Shown: positions 1 to 9,301 of the stretch, in pieces | Position numbering within the stretch: the first letter of the stretch is position 1 | Layout: each line of letters begins with the position of its first letter | NCBI RefSeq assembly: GCF_018614095.1 | Contig: NZ_JAGGOY010000145.1 | Span: 1 to 64,000 of the forward strand | Origin: Streptomyces sp. ISL-87 | Lineage (GTDB): Bacteria > Actinomycetota > Actinomycetes > Streptomycetales > Streptomycetaceae | DNA: 64,000 nucleotides | Direction of reading: 5' to 3' | The notes under the pieces: generated by a model | Databases searched by the model: none | Seen by the model: the letters and a program-made list of their open reading frames with translations, nothing else | What the model was told of the DNA's origin: nothing | Made by a program: the position numbers and the translations under genes

Positions 1-672
1 GGTGTCGGCCTCCGGCGGGGTGGTTGCCGGGCGGGGGCGGCGGGTGGGGGCGCCCTCGCGGGGGGTGCGCGGGGTGCGGGTCGGGGCCGGGGGGAGCTGG
101 CCCTTCAGGGGGCCCCACTCGTTCGGGTCCGGGACGCCCGGCGGGAGCATCTGGCGGCGCTTCGGGGCGTCCGGGTCGTGGGCCTCGCCCGGCTCCTTCG
201 CGCCCGGCCAGGCCTTCGCGACGCGCGCGGCCAGGACGAAGTCCTTGCGCAGCGGGTGGCCTTCGAAGTTCTCCGGGAGGAGAAGGTGGACCAGGTGGGG
301 GTGGTCCGTGAAAACGACCCCGAACATCTCGAAGGTCTCGCGCTCGTGCCACTCCGCGCCCGCGTAGATCGCGACCGCGGAGGGCAGGGAGGGCGCCGAG
401 TGCGGGACCGTCGTGCGCAGGAGGAGGCGGCGTACCCGGTGGTTCTCCAGCGAGACGACGTGCGCGCAGACGCGGAAGCCCGTTCCCGGCTCGTCGACCG
501 CGCTCAGCCAGTCGAAGTACGTGCAGCCCAGCTTGTCCCGGGCGATTTCCAGCGAGGAGATCCAGCTCCCGACCGGGACGTCCACCGTGAGGACGTCGTA
601 CGAGAACTCGGCCACGGCCTCCGCGCCGAAGATGGTGGCGGCGGCGTCGGGGAGGGAGTCGTACAGGTTCAT
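1..672 (-). CDS. nuoC2: NADH-quinone oxidoreductase subunit C, second copy (3' end outside window)
   Basis: This is the 30-kDa subunit of complex I, a peripheral-arm protein that helps bind the quinone-site module. About 224 residues are visible and no stop is reached, so the C-terminus lies beyond the left edge. The family signature is clear at residues 110-143 (ERETFEMFG, then HPLRKDF). From about residue 190 the visible tail is rich in Pro, Ala and Arg. The ATG overlaps the nuoB2 stop by 4 bp (ATGA), so it is translationally coupled in the order nuoA2-B2-C2. It is distinct from the complete nuoC in the main operon and only moderately similar to it. From what I recall, streptomycetes carry such a second, partial nuo set without the NADH-oxidising E, F and G genes. 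The window cannot show whether that holds here. Confidence 0.88.
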   Translation of the reverse strand, partial: MNLYDSLPDAAATIFGAEAVAEFSYDVLTVDVPVGSWISSLEIARDKLGCTYFDWLSAVDEPGTGFRVCAHVVSLENHRVRRLLLRTTVPHSAPSLPSAVAIYAGAEWHERETFEMFGVVFTDHPHLVHLLLPENFEGHPLRKDFVLAARVAKAWPGAKEPGEAHDPDAPKRRQMLPPGVPDPNEWGPLKGQLPPAPTRTPRTPREGAPTRRPRPATTPPEADT

Positions 673-1262
673 GCGCGGGTCTCCCCCACCGGCGGAGGGG
701 TGACCAGGCCGCTGGTCAGCTGGGCCGCCGACGGCCCCGACTGGTAGCGGTCCGCCAGCGACTCCCGAGCGATCTTCTCCTGGAGCTTGAGGATTCCCTG
801 GAGCAGCGCCTCGGGGCGCGGCGGGCAGCCCGGCACGTAGACGTCGACCGGGATGATCTGGTCGACGCCCTTCGTCACCGAGTACGAGTCCCAGTACGGG
901 CCGCCGCAGTTGGAGCAGGCGCCGAAGGAGATGACGTACTTCGGCTCCGGCATCTGCTCGTACAGCCGCTTGACCGCCGGGGCCATCTTGTCGGTGACGG
1001 TGCCCGAGACGATCATCAGGTCGGCCTGGCGCGGGCCGGGCGCGAACGGGATGACGCCGAGCCGGATGAAGTCGTGCCGGGCCATGGACGCGGCGATGAA
1101 CTCGATCGCGCAGCAGGCGAGGCCGAAGTTGAAGACCCACAGGCTGTACCGGCGGCCCCAGTTCAGGACCACTTTCATGGGCTCGGGGGCGAGGCGGGAG
1201 AGCACTCCCAGGCGCTTCGGCTCCGGGAGCAGCTGAGGCTCGGCCGCTGGTGTCACGTCCAT
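669..1262 (-). CDS. nuoB2: NADH-quinone oxidoreductase subunit B, second copy
   Basis: A 197-residue subunit that carries the terminal [4Fe-4S] cluster N2 next to the quinone site. The expected ligands are present: Cys50-Cys51, Cys116 and Cys146 (the last in PGCPPRPE). An extra Cys119 and a differing loop (GACSNCGG) set it apart from the main-operon NuoB (GVCASSGG). I chose ATG at 1262, which overlaps the 3' end of nuoA2 by 10 bp, rather than starts further upstream that would lie deep inside nuoA2. The following nuoC2 overlaps its stop by 4 bp. Family assignment is secure. Assignment to a second, partial complex I cluster is inferred from position. Confidence 0.93.
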   Translation of the reverse strand: MDVTPAAEPQLLPEPKRLGVLSRLAPEPMKVVLNWGRRYSLWVFNFGLACCAIEFIAASMARHDFIRLGVIPFAPGPRQADLMIVSGTVTDKMAPAVKRLYEQMPEPKYVISFGACSNCGGPYWDSYSVTKGVDQIIPVDVYVPGCPPRPEALLQGILKLQEKIARESLADRYQSGPSAAQLTSGLVTPPPVGETRA

Positions 1263-1660
1263 TCGAGGACGCCCTTCTTGTACGCGTAGAGCAGGCCGAC
1301 GGCCAGGAAGCCGAGGAAGATGAACATCTCCACCAGCGTCGTGGCGCCGTAGCCGGCGGCGGCGAACACCGTCGCCCAGGGGAACAGGAAGATCGAGTCG
1401 ACGGCGAAGATGACGTACAGGAAGGCGTAGACGTAGTAGCGGACCTGGGTGTGCGCCCAGCCCTCGCCCACAGGGTCCACGCCGCATTCGTAGGTCAGCA
1501 GCTTCTCGGGGGTCGGGACCATGGGCCGCAGCAGGCGGCCGGCGCCGAAGGCCCCGGCGACGAAAAGCACACCGAGGAGCGCGAGCAGGCCAACGACCGA
1601 ATAACTCCGGAAGTAGTCCGCCGCGAGCACGGTTACGGTCGATACCGTTGGGTCGGGCAC
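1253..1660 (-). CDS. nuoA2: NADH-quinone oxidoreductase subunit A, second copy
   Basis: A 135-residue membrane subunit of complex I. It has three hydrophobic segments and the NuoA signature around YECGVDP, followed by a loop and FLYVIFAVDSIFLFPWA. The GTG at 1660 is preferred because a GAGGA Shine-Dalgarno sits about 8 bases upstream. A GTG at 1705 in the same frame has no ribosome site and lies almost on a possible -10 box (TAGACT on the minus strand, 1714-1709). It is the first gene of the second nuo cluster and is divergent from the sensor kinase at 1807. The main-operon NuoA lies at 36786-37145, so this is a paralogue and not a frameshifted duplicate. Confidence 0.9.
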   Translation of the reverse strand: MPDPTVSTVTVLAADYFRSYSVVGLLALLGVLFVAGAFGAGRLLRPMVPTPEKLLTYECGVDPVGEGWAHTQVRYYVYAFLYVIFAVDSIFLFPWATVFAAAGYGATTLVEMFIFLGFLAVGLLYAYKKGVLEWT

Positions 1661-1708
1661 GTCCGTTCCTCGCTCCTCGGCCACTGTCGACGATCTGTTA
1701 CGCACGGG

Positions 1709-1714
1709 AGTCTA
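1709..1714 (-). promoter_or_regulatory. possible -10 box for nuoA2B2C2
   Basis: On the minus strand TAGACT resembles the Streptomyces vegetative -10 consensus (TAGRNT). It would start transcription near 1702, about 40 bases before the chosen GTG of nuoA2. No convincing -35 element is visible upstream. Confidence 0.3.
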
Positions 1715-1806
1715 GGGCCTGCCTCACACGGGGTGGGGTTATCCCCCGTTCACAGCACCCGGCCACCCCATGGCATCGGTGGGTCGCACTTGGCAGGCTG
1801 TGCCGC

Positions 1807-2985
1807 ATGACCGTGATCAATCAAGCCCCGGACAATGACCGGCCTCCTCCCGTACGCGCCGCGCTCAGCGCCGTTACCTGGAAGGAGATTGCGTACCTGC
1901 TGAGCAATCTGCCGCTGGCGCTGGTCGGCTTTGTTTACACGGTTGGCATGGTGTCGACCGCGGGCGGTCTGTCGGTGACCGCGGTCGGACTTCCGTTGCT
2001 CGCATGCGGTCTTTTCTTGTCTCGCCAGTTGGGACGGCTGGACCGGGCCCGGGCGCGGGCGCTGTTGGGTGTACGGGTGGACGAGCCGACTCCGCTTCCC
2101 GGGCCGAAGCGGGCCGGCGGGTTTTTCCCCTGGCTGTGGACGAGCGTCAAGGATCCGGTGGCGTGGCGGACCGTGCTGTACGAGCTGGTACGGCTGCCGT
2201 GGGGGGTACTCACCTTCACGGTAGCGCTGACCGGGCTGTTCGTGCTGTGGCCGGTGCTGCCGTATGTGGCGCGGGGGCTGGCGAACGTGGACCGGGCGAT
2301 GGTACGGGGGCTGCTGTCGCCGTCCGACGAGCTGGAGCGGCGGATCGCGGAGCTGGAGTCCGACCGGGGGGTGGTCGTGGACACCGCGGCGGCTGACCTG
2401 CGGCGCATCGAGCGGGATCTGCACGACGGGGCGCAGGCGCGGCTGGTGGCGCTGGCGATGGGGCTGGGCCTGGCGAAGGAGAAGCTGCTGGAGGACCCGG
2501 AGGGGGCGGCGGCGATGGTGGACGAGGCGCACGGGGAAGTGAAGCTGGCGCTCCAGGAACTGCGGGACCTGGCGCGGGGGATCCATCCGGCGGTGCTGAC
2601 GGACCGGGGGCTGGATGCGGCGCTGTCGTCGGTGGCGTCGCGGTGCGTGGTGCCGGTGAAGGTGGCGGTGGATCTGCCGTCGCGGCCGGCGGAGGCGATC
2701 GAGGGCATCGCGTACTTCGTGGTGTCGGAGCTGTTGCAGAACGTGAGCAAGCACGCGGGGGCGGGGGCGCGGGGCGCGAGCGTGGAGGTGTGGCGGGCGG
2801 GGGCGCGGGTGCTGATCCGGGTTTCGGATGACGGCCGTGGCGGAGCGCGTGCGGTGGACGGGTCGGGGTTGGCGGGGCTCGCGGAGCGGCTTGGGGCGGT
2901 GGACGGGGTGCTGGTGGTGGACTCGCCGGATGGGGCGGGGACCGTGGCCACGGCCGAGCTGCCTTGGCGGGACCGGGGGGCGTAG
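1807..2985 (+). CDS. sensor histidine kinase, NarL/DesK type (paralogue 1)
   Basis: A 392-residue membrane-bound two-component sensor kinase. The N-terminal half has hydrophobic pairs at roughly residues 28-65 and 115-165 separated by a short basic loop, a Streptomyces-type sensor region with no large extracellular domain. The HisKA_3 dimerisation box has the phosphoacceptor His206 (RDLHDGAQARL). The HATPase domain follows, with ELLQNVSKHA as N-box and DDGRGG as G1 box. The ATG at 1807 gives an N-terminus that matches the paralogue at 3373. Its partner is presumably the response regulator at 4856. The signal sensed cannot be told from sequence, but proximity to nuoA2 and korAB suggests a respiratory or redox cue, which is inference. 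Confidence 0.9.
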   Translation: MTVINQAPDNDRPPPVRAALSAVTWKEIAYLLSNLPLALVGFVYTVGMVSTAGGLSVTAVGLPLLACGLFLSRQLGRLDRARARALLGVRVDEPTPLPGPKRAGGFFPWLWTSVKDPVAWRTVLYELVRLPWGVLTFTVALTGLFVLWPVLPYVARGLANVDRAMVRGLLSPSDELERRIAELESDRGVVVDTAAADLRRIERDLHDGAQARLVALAMGLGLAKEKLLEDPEGAAAMVDEAHGEVKLALQELRDLARGIHPAVLTDRGLDAALSSVASRCVVPVKVAVDLPSRPAEAIEGIAYFVVSELLQNVSKHAGAGARGASVEVWRAGARVLIRVSDDGRGGARAVDGSGLAGLAERLGAVDGVLVVDSPDGAGTVATAELPWRDRGA

Positions 2986-3107
2986 GCCTCTGGCGGGGGT
3001 TTGGGGTCCCTGGGGCGCGGCTGGCCCGGGGGCCCTTTTGCGTGTGCGGGGGCCGTCCCGGGGGTGGGTGGGTCGTTCCGCTCGCGGGTGCCCTGCGGGC
3101 CGGCTTC

Positions 3108-3124
3108 CTGGGGCTCCGCCCCAG
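3108..3124 (+). terminator. hairpin after kinase 1
   Basis: A perfect 7-bp stem (CTGGGGC/GCCCCAG) with a TCC loop lies about 120 bases after the stop of the first kinase. No U-tract follows, which is common for Streptomyces terminators. It is also the left part of a repeat family that I recall as widespread between Streptomyces genes. Confidence 0.45.
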
Positions 3125-3133
3125 ACCCCGCGC

Positions 3134-3254
3134 CTCAAACGCCGGCGGGGCTGGAGTGTGGTGCGGCGCCGCTGCCGCCGCGGCTCAACGCCGGCGGGGG
3201 CTGGAGTGTGGTGCGGCGCCGCTGCCGCCATGGCTCAACGCCGGCGGGGCTGGA
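3134..3254. repeat. 50-bp direct repeat, about 2.4 copies
   Basis: Three units begin CTCAA(A)CGCCGGCGGGG at 3134, 3184 and 3234, exactly 50 bp apart. The first two are nearly identical over the whole unit (GCTGGAGTGTGGTGCGGCGCC inside), and the third stops after about 21 bp. The block fills the intergenic space between the two kinase genes together with the hairpin at 3108. Confidence 0.85.
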
Positions 3255-3372
3255 GGGCGGCTGGGGTGGGGTTAACCCCCCGGGGGACAGGCCGACTCGC
3301 CGGATGGTTTGGGGGGAGGGGCGGGGTCAGGGTGGAGGGGTTGAGGGCTGGTCGGAAGGGTGGGATGGGGTT

Positions 3373-4662
3373 ATGGGCAAGGGGATCGGGGTCGGTGGGG
3401 TGTTGCGGGGGCCTGTGGAGGGGCGGGTGTGGCGGGAGTTCGGGTATCTGGTGCTCGGGCTGCCGCTCAGCACGCTGTACTTCTCGCTCGCCATCACCGG
3501 TGTGAGCCTCGGCGCCGGGCTGCTCGTCACCTTCCTCGGGGTTCCCGTCCTCGCCGGGGTGCTCGCCATGTGCCGCGGGTTCGGGCGGCTGGAGCGGGCC
3601 CGGGTGCGCGGGCTGCTGCGCGTGGACGTCGCCGGTCCGGAGCCGGTCAAGGCCCGCGAGGGCGGGGCGCTCGTCGCGATGGGGGCGCTGCTCAAGAGCG
3701 GGAGCGCCTGGCGGCACGTGCTGTACTGCGTGATCCACTTTCCGTGGGCCGTGTTCGCCTTCAGCCTGGCGCTGGTGTTCTGGGCGTACGGGTGGGCCTT
3801 CCTGCTGTATCCCGTGTGGTGGTGGGTGTTCCCGGCGTATACCGATCAGCCCGGGCTGGAGCTCTTCCAGAAGGGTGATTACTCCTTCTACCTGGACTCC
3901 CCCGCCGAGATCGCCCTGGCCTGCCTTCTCGGTCTGGTGGTCACGCTGGCCACCCCCTGGGTGGTGCGGGCCCTGACCACCGTCGACCGGGTGCTGGTCA
4001 GCGCGCTGCTCGGGCCGTCCCGCCTCGCCCACCGGGTCAGCGAGCTGGAGTCCGACCGGGGCGTGGTGGTCGACACCGCGGCCGCCGACCTGCGGCGCAT
4101 CGAGCGGGACCTGCACGACGGGGCGCAAGCGCGGCTCGTGGCGCTGGCCATGGATCTGGGGCTCGCGAAGGAGAAGCTGAACGAGGACCCGCAGGCCGCC
4201 GCCCGGATGGTGGACGAGGCACACGGAGAGGTGAAGATCGCCCTCCAGGAGCTGCGGGATCTGGCACGGGGCATCCATCCGGCGGTGCTGACCGACCGTG
4301 GCCTGGACGCGGCGCTGTCCTCGGTGGCCTCGCGGTGCGCCGTACCGGTGCGGGTGGCCGTGGATCTCCCGGCCCGGCCCACGGCGGCGATCGAGGGGAT
4401 CGCGTACTTCACCGTGTCGGAGCTGCTGCAGAACGTCAGCAGGCATGCCCGGGCCCGCAGCGCGAGTGTCGACGTGTGGAAATCCAGGGACCGGCTGCTG
4501 CTCCAGGTCGCCGACGACGGGCGGGGCGGGGCGGGCACCCGGCCCGGGGGCGGGCTGGCCGGGCTCACCGAGCGACTGGACGCCGTGGACGGGGTGCTGG
4601 TCGTGGACTCTCCGGCAGGCGGCGGCACCACCGTCACCGCCGAGCTCCCCTGGCGCGTGTGA
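3373..4662 (+). CDS. sensor histidine kinase, NarL/DesK type (paralogue 2)
   Basis: A 429-residue paralogue of the kinase at 1807. Residues from about 225 onward are nearly the same as its neighbour (SDRGVVVDTAAADLRRIERD is shared exactly). His248 is the phosphoacceptor in DLHDGAQ, and the N-box reads ELLQNVSRHA. The membrane sensor half is more divergent and longer, with an extra stretch around residues 150-190, so the two probably sense different cues while sharing one output. The ATG at 3373 follows a purine-rich GGAAGGGTGGGATGGGG. Starts further upstream would run through the 50-bp repeat and are unlikely. The gene lies 193 bp before the response regulator. Confidence 0.9.
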   Translation: MGKGIGVGGVLRGPVEGRVWREFGYLVLGLPLSTLYFSLAITGVSLGAGLLVTFLGVPVLAGVLAMCRGFGRLERARVRGLLRVDVAGPEPVKAREGGALVAMGALLKSGSAWRHVLYCVIHFPWAVFAFSLALVFWAYGWAFLLYPVWWWVFPAYTDQPGLELFQKGDYSFYLDSPAEIALACLLGLVVTLATPWVVRALTTVDRVLVSALLGPSRLAHRVSELESDRGVVVDTAAADLRRIERDLHDGAQARLVALAMDLGLAKEKLNEDPQAAARMVDEAHGEVKIALQELRDLARGIHPAVLTDRGLDAALSSVASRCAVPVRVAVDLPARPTAAIEGIAYFTVSELLQNVSRHARARSASVDVWKSRDRLLLQVADDGRGGAGTRPGGGLAGLTERLDAVDGVLVVDSPAGGGTTVTAELPWRV

Positions 4663-4855
4663 GGGTCCCCGTGGGGGCCGCCCGAGGAGCCGCCTGATTG
4701 GGCCGCCTGAGCGTCGTGGAATGTCCCGTCGCCGCCTGGAACCGTTCCCGTAACCCCACTTGTTGGCCCGGACCCGCCTTGATCGAGCCGCGAGGCTGGG
4801 ATGCTTGGCTATGCCAGGGACACCGGACATGAGTGGATGCGGGAGCTGCTGAGTC

Positions 4856-5527
4856 GTGGACGACAGGGTGCGTGTGGTCATCGCCGAGGATTCAGTGCTG
4901 CTGCGCGAGGGCCTGACCCGGCTGCTGACCGACCGGGGGCATGACGTCGTCGCGGGCGTCGGGGACGCGGAAGCCCTGATCAAGACGGTGGCGGAGCTGG
5001 CGGCGGAGGACGCGCTGCCGGATGTGGTGGTCGCCGATGTGCGGATGCCGCCGACCCACACCGACGAAGGCGTACGGGCCGCCGTACGGCTGCGGCGCGA
5101 CTACCCCGGGATAGGTGTGCTCGTGTTGTCGCAGTACGTGGAGGAGCAGTACGCCACGGAACTGCTGGCCGGTTCGAGCACCGGGGTGGGGTACCTGCTG
5201 AAGGACCGCGTGGCCGAGGTACGGGAATTCCTGGACGCGGTGGTCCGGGTGGCCAAGGGCGGTACGGCCCTGGATCCCGAGGTCGTGGCCCAGCTGCTCG
5301 GCCGCAGCCGCAAGCAGGACGTCCTGGCGGGTCTGACCCCCCGCGAGCGCGAGGTACTGGGGCTGATGGCCGAGGGGCGGACCAATTCCGCCGTGGCGAA
5401 GCAGCTGGTCGTGAGTGACGGGGCGGTGGAGAAGCACGTCAGCAACATCTTCATGAAGCTGGGCCTGTCCCCGAGTGATGGGGATCACCGGCGTGTGCTG
5501 GCGGTTCTTACCTACCTGAAGTCTTGA
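4856..5527 (+). CDS. two-component response regulator, NarL/LuxR family
   Basis: A 223-residue DNA-binding response regulator. The N-terminal receiver has acidic residues Glu11-Asp12, the phosphoacceptor Asp61 (VVADVRMP) and a conserved Lys (YLLKDR). The C-terminal GerE/LuxR helix-turn-helix begins at LTPREREVLGLMAEG. The GTG start follows GGGAG by about 9 bases. It lies downstream of both sensor kinases, so it is the likely common output of the pair. Its targets are unknown; the adjacent korAB and nuoA2 genes are the obvious candidates by position only. Confidence 0.92.
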   Translation: MDDRVRVVIAEDSVLLREGLTRLLTDRGHDVVAGVGDAEALIKTVAELAAEDALPDVVVADVRMPPTHTDEGVRAAVRLRRDYPGIGVLVLSQYVEEQYATELLAGSSTGVGYLLKDRVAEVREFLDAVVRVAKGGTALDPEVVAQLLGRSRKQDVLAGLTPREREVLGLMAEGRTNSAVAKQLVVSDGAVEKHVSNIFMKLGLSPSDGDHRRVLAVLTYLKS

Positions 5528-5531
5528 TCCA

Positions 5532-5546
5532 CTGACACTCTGTCAG
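5532..5546. promoter_or_regulatory. inverted repeat upstream of korA
   Basis: CTGACA-CTC-TGTCAG is a perfect 6-bp dyad with a 3-base spacer, 5 bases after the response-regulator stop and about 140 bases before korA. A related dyad, CTGTC-G-GACAG, lies at 5563-5573. Either could be an operator; both are short. Confidence 0.35.
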
Positions 5547-5574
5547 GTATGCAGCACGACGTCTGTCGGACAGG

Positions 5575-5590
5575 CCACCCGAAGGGGTGG
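5575..5590 (+). terminator. short hairpin after response regulator
   Basis: CCACCC GAAG GGGTGG forms a 6-bp GC stem between the regulator and korA. It lacks a U-tract, so its termination role is tentative. Confidence 0.35.
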
Positions 5591-5681
5591 TCCAGAATTC
5601 GGGCGACCCGGGGATGCGGACCCTCACGGACGTAGGGTTGACCTTGGGAGCGAGCGCCCGCCTCGAAGGAGGTCCAGTTCA

Positions 5682-7623
5682 GTGACCAGCCAGGTCAGTA
5701 GTCCAGCCGAGCAGGCCGACGGGGCCGAAGAGGCCGTAGTCGGCGAACAGCGGACAGCCCGGCATCCAGGCGGGGGCGGCAAGGAAGTACGCCGCCTCGA
5801 TCGGGTGATCATTCGCTTCGCGGGTGACTCGGGTGACGGTATGCAGTTGACCGGTGACCGGTTCACCTCGGAGACGGCTTCGTTCGGTAACGACCTCTCC
5901 ACGCTGCCGAACTTCCCCGCCGAGATCCGGGCACCTGCCGGAACCCTGCCGGGCGTGTCCTCGTTCCAGCTGCATTTCGCCGATCACGACATCCTGACGC
6001 CGGGCGACGCCCCGAACGTGCTGGTCGCGATGAACCCGGCGGCCCTGAAGGCGAACATCGCGGACGTGCCGCGCGGCGCGGAGATCATCATCAATACCGA
6101 TGAGTTCACCAAGCGCCCGATGGCCAAGGTCGGCTACGAGACTTCGCCGCTGGAAGACGGCTCGCTGGACGCGTACAGCATCCACCCGGTGCCGCTGACC
6201 ACGCTGACGGTGGAGGCGCTGAAGGACTTCGGGCTGTCGCGCAAGGAGGCCGAGCGCAGCAAGAACATGTTCGCGCTGGGCCTGCTGAGCTGGATGTACC
6301 ACCGGCCCACCGAGGCCACCGAGGCCTTCCTGCGGCAGAAGTTCGCGAAGAAGCCCGAGATCGCCGAGGCGAACGTCACCGCCTTCCGGGCCGGCTGGAA
6401 CTTCGGCGAGACCACCGAGGACTTCGCCGTCTCCTACGAGGTGGCCCCCGCCACCCGCGCCTTCCCGCCCGGCACCTACCGCAACATCTCCGGGAACCTG
6501 GCGCTGGCGTACGGACTGATCGCGGCCGGCCAGCAGGCCGATCTGCCGCTCTACCTGGGCTCGTACCCGATCACCCCGGCCTCCGACATCCTGCACGAGC
6601 TGTCGAAGCACAAGAACTTCGGCGTGCGCACCTTCCAGGCCGAGGACGAGATCGCCGGCATCGGCGCGGCCCTGGGGGCGGCCTTCGGCGGCGCGCTCGG
6701 GGTGACGACCACGTCCGGGCCGGGTGTGGCGCTGAAGTCCGAGACGATCGGCCTGGCGGTCTCCCTGGAGCTGCCGCTGCTGATCGTGGACATCCAGCGG
6801 GGCGGGCCGTCCACGGGCCTGCCGACCAAGACGGAGCAGGCGGATCTGCTCCAGGCCATGTACGGGCGCAACGGCGAGGCGCCGGTCCCGATCGTGGCCC
6901 CCAGGACGCCGGCGGACTGCTTCGACGCGGCGCTCGACGCCGCCCGTATCGCGCTGACGTACCGGACCCCGGTGTTCCTGCTCTCCGACGGGTACCTCGC
7001 GAACGGCTCCGAGCCCTGGCGGATCCCGGACGTCGCGGACCTGCCCGACCTGACGGTGAAGTTCGCGACCGGTCCGAACCACGAGCTGGCCGACGGCAGC
7101 GAGGTGTTCTGGCCCTACAAGCGCGACGAGCGGACGCTGGCCCGCCCCTGGGCGGTCCCGGGCACGCCCGGCCTTGAGCACCGGATCGGCGGCATCGAGA
7201 AGCAGGACGGCACGGGCAACATCTCCTACGACCCGGCCAACCATGACCTCATGGTCCGCACCCGTCAGGCCAAGATCGACGGAATCGCCGTTCCGGATGT
7301 CGAGGTCGACGATCCGGACGAGGCGCGGACCCTCGTGATCGGCTGGGGCTCGACGTACGGGCCGATCACCGCCGCCGTGCGCCGGCTGCGGATCGCGGGA
7401 GTCCCCATCGCGCAGGCCCACCTGCGCCACCTCAACCCCTTCCCCAGGAATCTGGGCGAGGTCCTGAAGCGTTACGAGAAGGTAGTGGTGCCGGAGATGA
7501 ACCTCGGGCAGCTCGCCACCCTGATCCGGGCGAAGTACCTGGTCGATGCCCAGTCGTACAACCAGGTGAATGGAATGCCGTTCAAGGCCGAGCAGCTCGC
7601 CAAGGTTCTCAAGGAGGCCACCA

Positions 7624-7631
<8 letters not shown>
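5682..7631 (+). CDS. korA: 2-oxoacid:ferredoxin oxidoreductase, alpha subunit with fused gamma domain
   Basis: The large subunit (649 aa) of the enzyme that oxidatively decarboxylates 2-oxoglutarate (or another 2-oxoacid) to the acyl-CoA while reducing ferredoxin. Residues about 45-220 are the gamma domain (GDSGDGMQLTGDRF, then DEFTKRP). Residues about 245 to the end are the alpha PFOR domain (GSYPITPASDI, TSGPGVALKSE). Gamma-alpha fusion is normal for actinobacterial KorA. The GTG start is set by a strong AAGGAGG 9-10 bases upstream. The stop overlaps the korB start by 8 bp, so the subunits are coupled. Specificity for 2-oxoglutarate rather than pyruvate is inferred from family resemblance. 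Confidence 0.93.
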
Positions 7632-8742
<1,111 letters not shown>

Positions 8743-8787
8743 CCCCGGTACGACCAACCAGGCTGACCCCGGTACGACCGACCACCC

Positions 8788-8820
8788 GGCCCGGATCCCG
8801 CTCGCTAAGGGGTCCGGGCC
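8788..8820. terminator. bidirectional hairpin between korB and the HxlR gene
   Basis: GGCCCGGATCCC pairs with GGGGTCCGGGCC (one mismatch in 12 bp) around a 9-base loop. It lies between two converging genes and overlaps the stop of the regulator at 8805, so it can serve both strands. Confidence 0.6.
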
Positions 8821-9185
8821 TCGTCGTACGCGACCCGCGCCGCCTGTACGTCGGCCGTACGCCGCTCGGTCCAGCGGGCGAGCGCCCACACCTGCTCGGC
8901 GGCCTCGCGCCCGAGCTCCGTGAGCGAATAGTCCACCCTCGGCGGGATCACCGGCTTCGCGTCCCGCAGCAGGAATCCGTCGCGCTCAAGCGTCTGCAGA
9001 GTCTGCGCCAGCATCTTCTCGCTGACGCCGCCCACCTCCCGGCGCAGCTCGCTGAAGCGGTACGACCGCTCGACGAGCGCGCCCAGGACCAGGACGCCCC
9101 AGCGGCTGGTGACGTGTTCCAGCACCCCACGGGAGGGGCACATCGGAGCCTTCACCCCGTTGACACTTACGACACTTACTCCCAT
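8805..9185 (-). CDS. HxlR-family winged-helix regulator, QorR-like
   Basis: A 126-residue MarR/DUF24 (HxlR) transcription factor. The winged helix spans residues about 20-105 (LEHVTSRWGVLVLGAL, SEKMLAQTLQTLERDGF). Cys16 in MCPSRG sits where redox-sensing members such as YodB and QorR carry their reactive N-terminal cysteine. It is the only cysteine, so sensing would need intermolecular or mixed disulfides. It is divergent from the quinone oxidoreductase-like gene at 9302, the same arrangement as qorR/qor2 of Corynebacterium and ytfH/ytfG of E. coli. The ATG at 9185 follows AAGG. M15 is an alternative but would leave the cysteine at position 2. Confidence 0.85.
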   Translation of the reverse strand: MGVSVVSVNGVKAPMCPSRGVLEHVTSRWGVLVLGALVERSYRFSELRREVGGVSEKMLAQTLQTLERDGFLLRDAKPVIPPRVDYSLTELGREAAEQVWALARWTERRTADVQAARVAYDEARTP

Positions 9186-9189
9186 GCCA

Positions 9190-9212
9190 GTACCTTACTT
9201 CGAAGTGGGTAC
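9190..9212. promoter_or_regulatory. candidate HxlR operator
   Basis: A near-palindrome lies just upstream of the regulator start: a perfect 10-bp core ACTTCGAAGT (9197-9206) flanked by GTACC on the left and GGTAC on the right. It is placed to control both divergent genes, as is usual for autoregulated HxlR proteins. Confidence 0.6.
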
Positions 9213-9251
9213 TACCCAAAAGTTAGCGCTCTCCATACGGTAGTGACATCA

Positions 9252-9275
9252 GGCGTCACGGCGTCACGGCGTCAC
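9252..9275. repeat. 8-bp direct repeat, three copies
   Basis: GGCGTCAC is repeated three times head to tail (9252, 9260, 9268) in the leader of the gene at 9302, 27 bases before its start. It could be a regulatory array or simple slippage. Confidence 0.8.
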
Positions 9276-9301
9276 CCCAGCAAGAAACCAGGAGAGCAAC
9301 C

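Noticed and set aside
1750..3231. A 493-codon minus-strand frame opposite the first kinase
   Set aside because: Arg/Pro/His-rich antisense reading of a well-supported kinase gene.
3001..3372. An N-terminal extension of the second kinase through the repeat block
   Set aside because: It would encode repeat-derived Gly/Pro/Arg sequence with no counterpart in the paralogue; ATG 3373 gives a matching N-terminus.
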